From Hippophae tibetana (lineage: Eukaryota > Streptophyta > Magnoliopsida > Rosales > Elaeagnaceae), in assembly GCA_037013495.1 (NCBI GenBank), contig CM072807.1, positions 31,104,802-31,168,801 on the forward strand: a DNA stretch of 64,000 nt, in the 5' to 3' direction. The notes below the pieces were generated by a model. It was not told the origin of the DNA and ran no database searches. It worked only from the letters and a program-made list of their open reading frames with translations. Positions 63,016 through 64,000 of the stretch are shown here, piece by piece. A program made the position numbers and the translations under genes. Position 1 is the first letter of the stretch. The number at the start of each line of letters is the position of its first letter.

Positions 63016-64000
63016 CATCGAGGCGGGTCAACATTACCCGGTTTTACCCTAACGGATATCCGATCATATCTTGCTATTCCGGGGAAGGAATCCAGCGTTC
63101 TTTTTATCAAAATTCTCATAATTCGATTTCTGAGTGATTGACGGTCTCAATTTGAAGTAGAACATCATTTTAAAAAAAATAAAATTAACGAAGCATATAA
63201 ATACCCACGATAAATTAGATTTATTTTCTTCATTTTTTTCAAGTTTAAAATCCCAGAATAACTAAAAAAGATATATTGAGACAATTTGAAATTTCCATAT
63301 GCATCAAAAATAGCAAAACGAAAAAATAAAATTACAATTCAAGTGAAAGAGAGCAAAACAGAGATTTTTTCTAAAATGGCTCTCATAGTTAATGTTAGAA
63401 TACAATTCAATCCAAAAACGTTCAAAAAACCATATGAACGTATAATTTAAATGCAGCGGAAACAAAATGGATTGAAAACATACCTCCTACCATTGATCAA
63501 AAAAATTTATTTGTGAAAAATTTCCCTTTCAACATCGAGGCGGGTCAACATGACCCGGTTTTACCCTAACGGATACCCGATCATATCTTGCTATTCCGGG
63601 GACGGAATCCAGCGTTCTTTTTATCAAAATTCTCATAATTCGATTTCTGAGTGATTGACGGTCTCAATTTGAAGTAGAACATCATTTTAAAAAAAATAAA
63701 ATTAACGAAGCATATAAATACCCACGATAAATTAGATTTATTTTCTTCTTTTTTTTCAAGTATAAAATCCCAGAATCACTAAAAAGGATATATTGAGACA
63801 ATTTGAAATTTCCATATGCATCAAAAATAGCAAAACGAAAAAATAAAATTACAATTCAAGTGAAAGAGAGCAAAACAGAGATTTTTTCAAAAATAGTTCT
63901 CATACTAAATGTTAGAATACAATTCAATCCAAAAACGTTCAAAAAATCATATGAACGTATAATTTAAATGCAGCGGAAACAAAATGGATTGAAAACATAC
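63016..64000. repeat. Start of a further 11-mer copy (units 7 and 8)
   Basis: 63016 is unit 7 (CATTACCCGG, GGATATCCGATC, GGGGAAGGAATCC). 63533 is unit 8 (flank TTTGTGAAAAA, TATAAAATCCC, AAAAAGGATATATTG, CATACTAAATG) and is cut by the window end. Both lie 6200 bp after their copies at 56816 and 57333, twelve monomers rather than eleven. The 11-mer probably continues to the right. Unit 8 here has TTCTTCTTTTTTTTC where earlier copies have TTCTTCATTTTTTTC. Confidence 0.9.

Larger units (their letters stand above)
1..64000. repeat. Satellite array, ~517-bp monomer, spans whole window
   Basis: Tandem head-to-tail array with no foreign insertion. The anchor CATCGAGG or a close variant occurs 123 times; mean spacing is (63533-493)/122 = 516.7 bp, range 509-521. 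The first 492 bases are a monomer lacking its first 25 bases, and the last 468 bases are a monomer cut about 49 bases before its end. No monomer is inverted. Base composition is strongly AT-rich except for the monomer head. Length classes: 516-517 bp (A, B, C, G, H, Y, Z types), 518 bp (J and N families) and 509-511 bp (T-tract W type). Such arrays typically lie in centromeric or other constitutive heterochromatin; location and species are inference. Confidence 0.99.

Noticed and set aside
1-64000. CRISPR array or other prokaryotic repeat system.
   Set aside because: Repeats are ~517 bp with no unique spacers between them, and there are no cas-like or other genes.
1-64000. Transposon or LTR insertion within the array.
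   Set aside because: Every inter-anchor distance lies within 509-521 bp and all monomers share one orientation, which leaves no room for an insertion.

Overview
The window is one uninterrupted block of tandem satellite DNA. I see no credible protein-coding gene, RNA gene, transposon or CRISPR array. All 64,000 bases are head-to-tail copies, in one orientation, of an AT-rich monomer averaging 516.7 bp: 123 anchors of the motif CATCGAGG or a close variant, first at 493 and last at 63533, spaced 509-521 bp. Both ends of the window lie inside the array. Long AT-rich satellite with higher-order structure indicates a eukaryotic heterochromatic locus, centromeric, pericentromeric or subtelomeric. 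The species cannot be fixed from sequence. A GCAGCGGAAA motif in every monomer tail reminds me of plant copia-type repeats, but that is weak.

Monomer layout (anchor = base 0): a GC-richer head of about 80 bp with a GGGTCA-NNN-TGACCC palindrome; an AT-rich body with TATAAATA near offset 180, a variable T-rich tract near offset 200-225, CATATGCAT near 280 and AATAAA near 310; and a nearly invariant tail (offset about 395-490) with ACGTTC-N12-GAACGT and TTGATCAA.

The array is a mosaic of local higher-order repeats (HORs). 1-7206: trimer A-B-C of 1,549 bp. 6174-14444: octamer of 4,136 bp. 12894-18067: pentamer of 2,587 bp. 18584-23763: a second pentamer of 2,590 bp. 23764-28934: re-use of the E-to-L order seen at 11343-15480, with one extra monomer. 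28935-36184: mostly 518-bp N-family monomers with a tetramer of 2,072 bp. 36185-38249: transition. 38250-42375: trimer of 1,552 bp. 42376 to about 58930: an 11-mer of 5,672 bp in 2.9 copies. From there to 64000: rearranged fragments, the 11-mer order resuming near 62.7 kb.

At several HOR joins the chimeric monomer made by out-of-register crossover can be identified and its breakpoint bounded by diagnostic bases, often to 20-50 bp. No gene system operates here. The interest lies in the recombination history, the uneven conservation along the monomer, and the repeated palindrome. Subtype letters (A, B, C...) are my own labels. All comparisons were made by eye, so statements of identity mean no difference was noticed in what I compared.
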